A stretch of 50,854 bases of DNA from Bacilli bacterium (GTDB lineage Bacteria > Bacillota > Bacilli > Bacillales > Amphibacillaceae): assembly GCA_012518125.1 (NCBI GenBank), contig JAAYTF010000057.1, positions 1-50,854 on the forward strand, read 5' to 3'. Of this stretch, positions 50,217-50,854 are shown piece after piece (position 1 is the first letter of the stretch; every line of letters begins with the position of its first letter). The notes beneath the pieces were generated by a model. The model ran no database searches and had not been told where the DNA came from. It saw nothing but the letters and a program-made list of their open reading frames with translations. The position numbers were made by a program, and so were the translations under genes.

Positions 50217-50854
50217 ATGTTCAAAAGAGCACGTCCTTTAGAGGAAAAAATAATGATAGTCAAAGCTTTAGAAAACGGTACTCATACTATTTCTGAATTA
50301 GAATTCATTTATAATGTACGTGATGGAACCATTTATAAATGGGTATATAGATATGAAAAATACGGAATCGAAGGATTAAAAGAATCAACGACTTGGAGGC
50401 GTTATTCAAAGGAACTTAAGCTGAATTCAGTTAAGGATTATTTAAGTGGGGAATACTCTTTTCGATACGTTATAAGAAAACATGAAATTTCAAGTGATTC
50501 CGTCCTTCGTCAATGGATAAAGAAGTATAATGGTCATAGAGAATTAAAAGATACGGGAAAAAGGAGATCAAGTTCTATCACTATAGGAAGAAAAACGACT
50601 TGGAAAGAACGAATTGAAATTGTTCAAGATGCCCTTGCGAACGGTAAGAATTATTGAGAAACTGCTGAAAAGCATCGTGTGTCTTAGCAACAGATATATC
50701 AATGGGTTCGAAAATATGAGGCTGGTGGATGGGATGCCTTAAAGGATCGACGAGGACGAACCAAAAGTGAGGAAGAACTGACTTCAGAAGAAAAAATGAA
50801 GTTAGAGATTCGTCGAATCGAAAAAGAGAATGAGCGTTTACGTGCAGAACATGC
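50217..50854 (+). pseudogene. IS3-type transposase OrfA with two in-frame nonsense codons
   Basis: Frame reads …ALANGKNY-TGA-ETAEKHRVS-TAG-QQIYQWVRKYEAGGWDALKDRRGRTKSEEELTSEEKMKLEIRRIEKENERLRAEH with homologous-looking sequence on both sides of the stops. Confidence 0.7.

Larger units (their letters stand above)
50157..50854 (+). mobile_element. Decayed IS3-family-type insertion sequence, truncated by window edge
   Basis: OrfA-like HTH transposase with LTSEEKMKLEIRRIEKENERLRAEH after the stops; terminal inverted-repeat-like end; lower GC than flanks. Confidence 0.75.

Noticed and set aside
1-50854. CRISPR arrays, tRNA/rRNA genes, prophage, toxin-antitoxin or classical defence operons
   Set aside because: No repeat-spacer periodicity, tRNA-like or rRNA sequence, or phage/defence signatures were recognised; the ABC/XRE cluster was considered but has no immunity or toxin gene.

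Overview
The window is about 50.9 kb of Bacillaceae-type (Firmicutes) chromosome, mostly core genes. No rRNA, tRNA or CRISPR array was recognised. In order it carries: rpoN/sigL; rtcB; a structured ncRNA locus; a DHA2 MFS pump; a T-box-controlled SAM-hydrolase-like gene; a gerA-type germinant receptor operon; dat; queG; trmL; a divergent ATP-sulfurylase-like gene; sucAB; murG; a carbonic anhydrase; a BmrCD/YheIH-type ABC exporter pair; an S1C protease; a yhcN-type lipoprotein; an M20 dipeptidase; a SASP gene; fumC; azlCD; map; a gabD-like gene; an XRE/membrane protein/ABC cluster; yhaONM; yhaL; prsA; hit; and ecsAB. The right edge is a decayed IS3-type insertion. The 37-50 kb part resembles the B. 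subtilis yha-prsA-hit-ecs neighbourhood. The best leads are: (1) an orphan structured RNA (about 180 nt plus terminator) divergent from rtcB; (2) a T-box with an AUG (Met) specifier upstream of a SAM-hydrolase-like gene; (3) an ATP-sulfurylase-like protein lacking the canonical QTRN residues, with a C-terminal extension and a perfect cre site; (4) an unlisted 33-aa Phr-like peptide ORF; (5) an XRE repressor promoter flanked by two perfect palindromes. All family calls come from motif recognition by eye. No database search was run.
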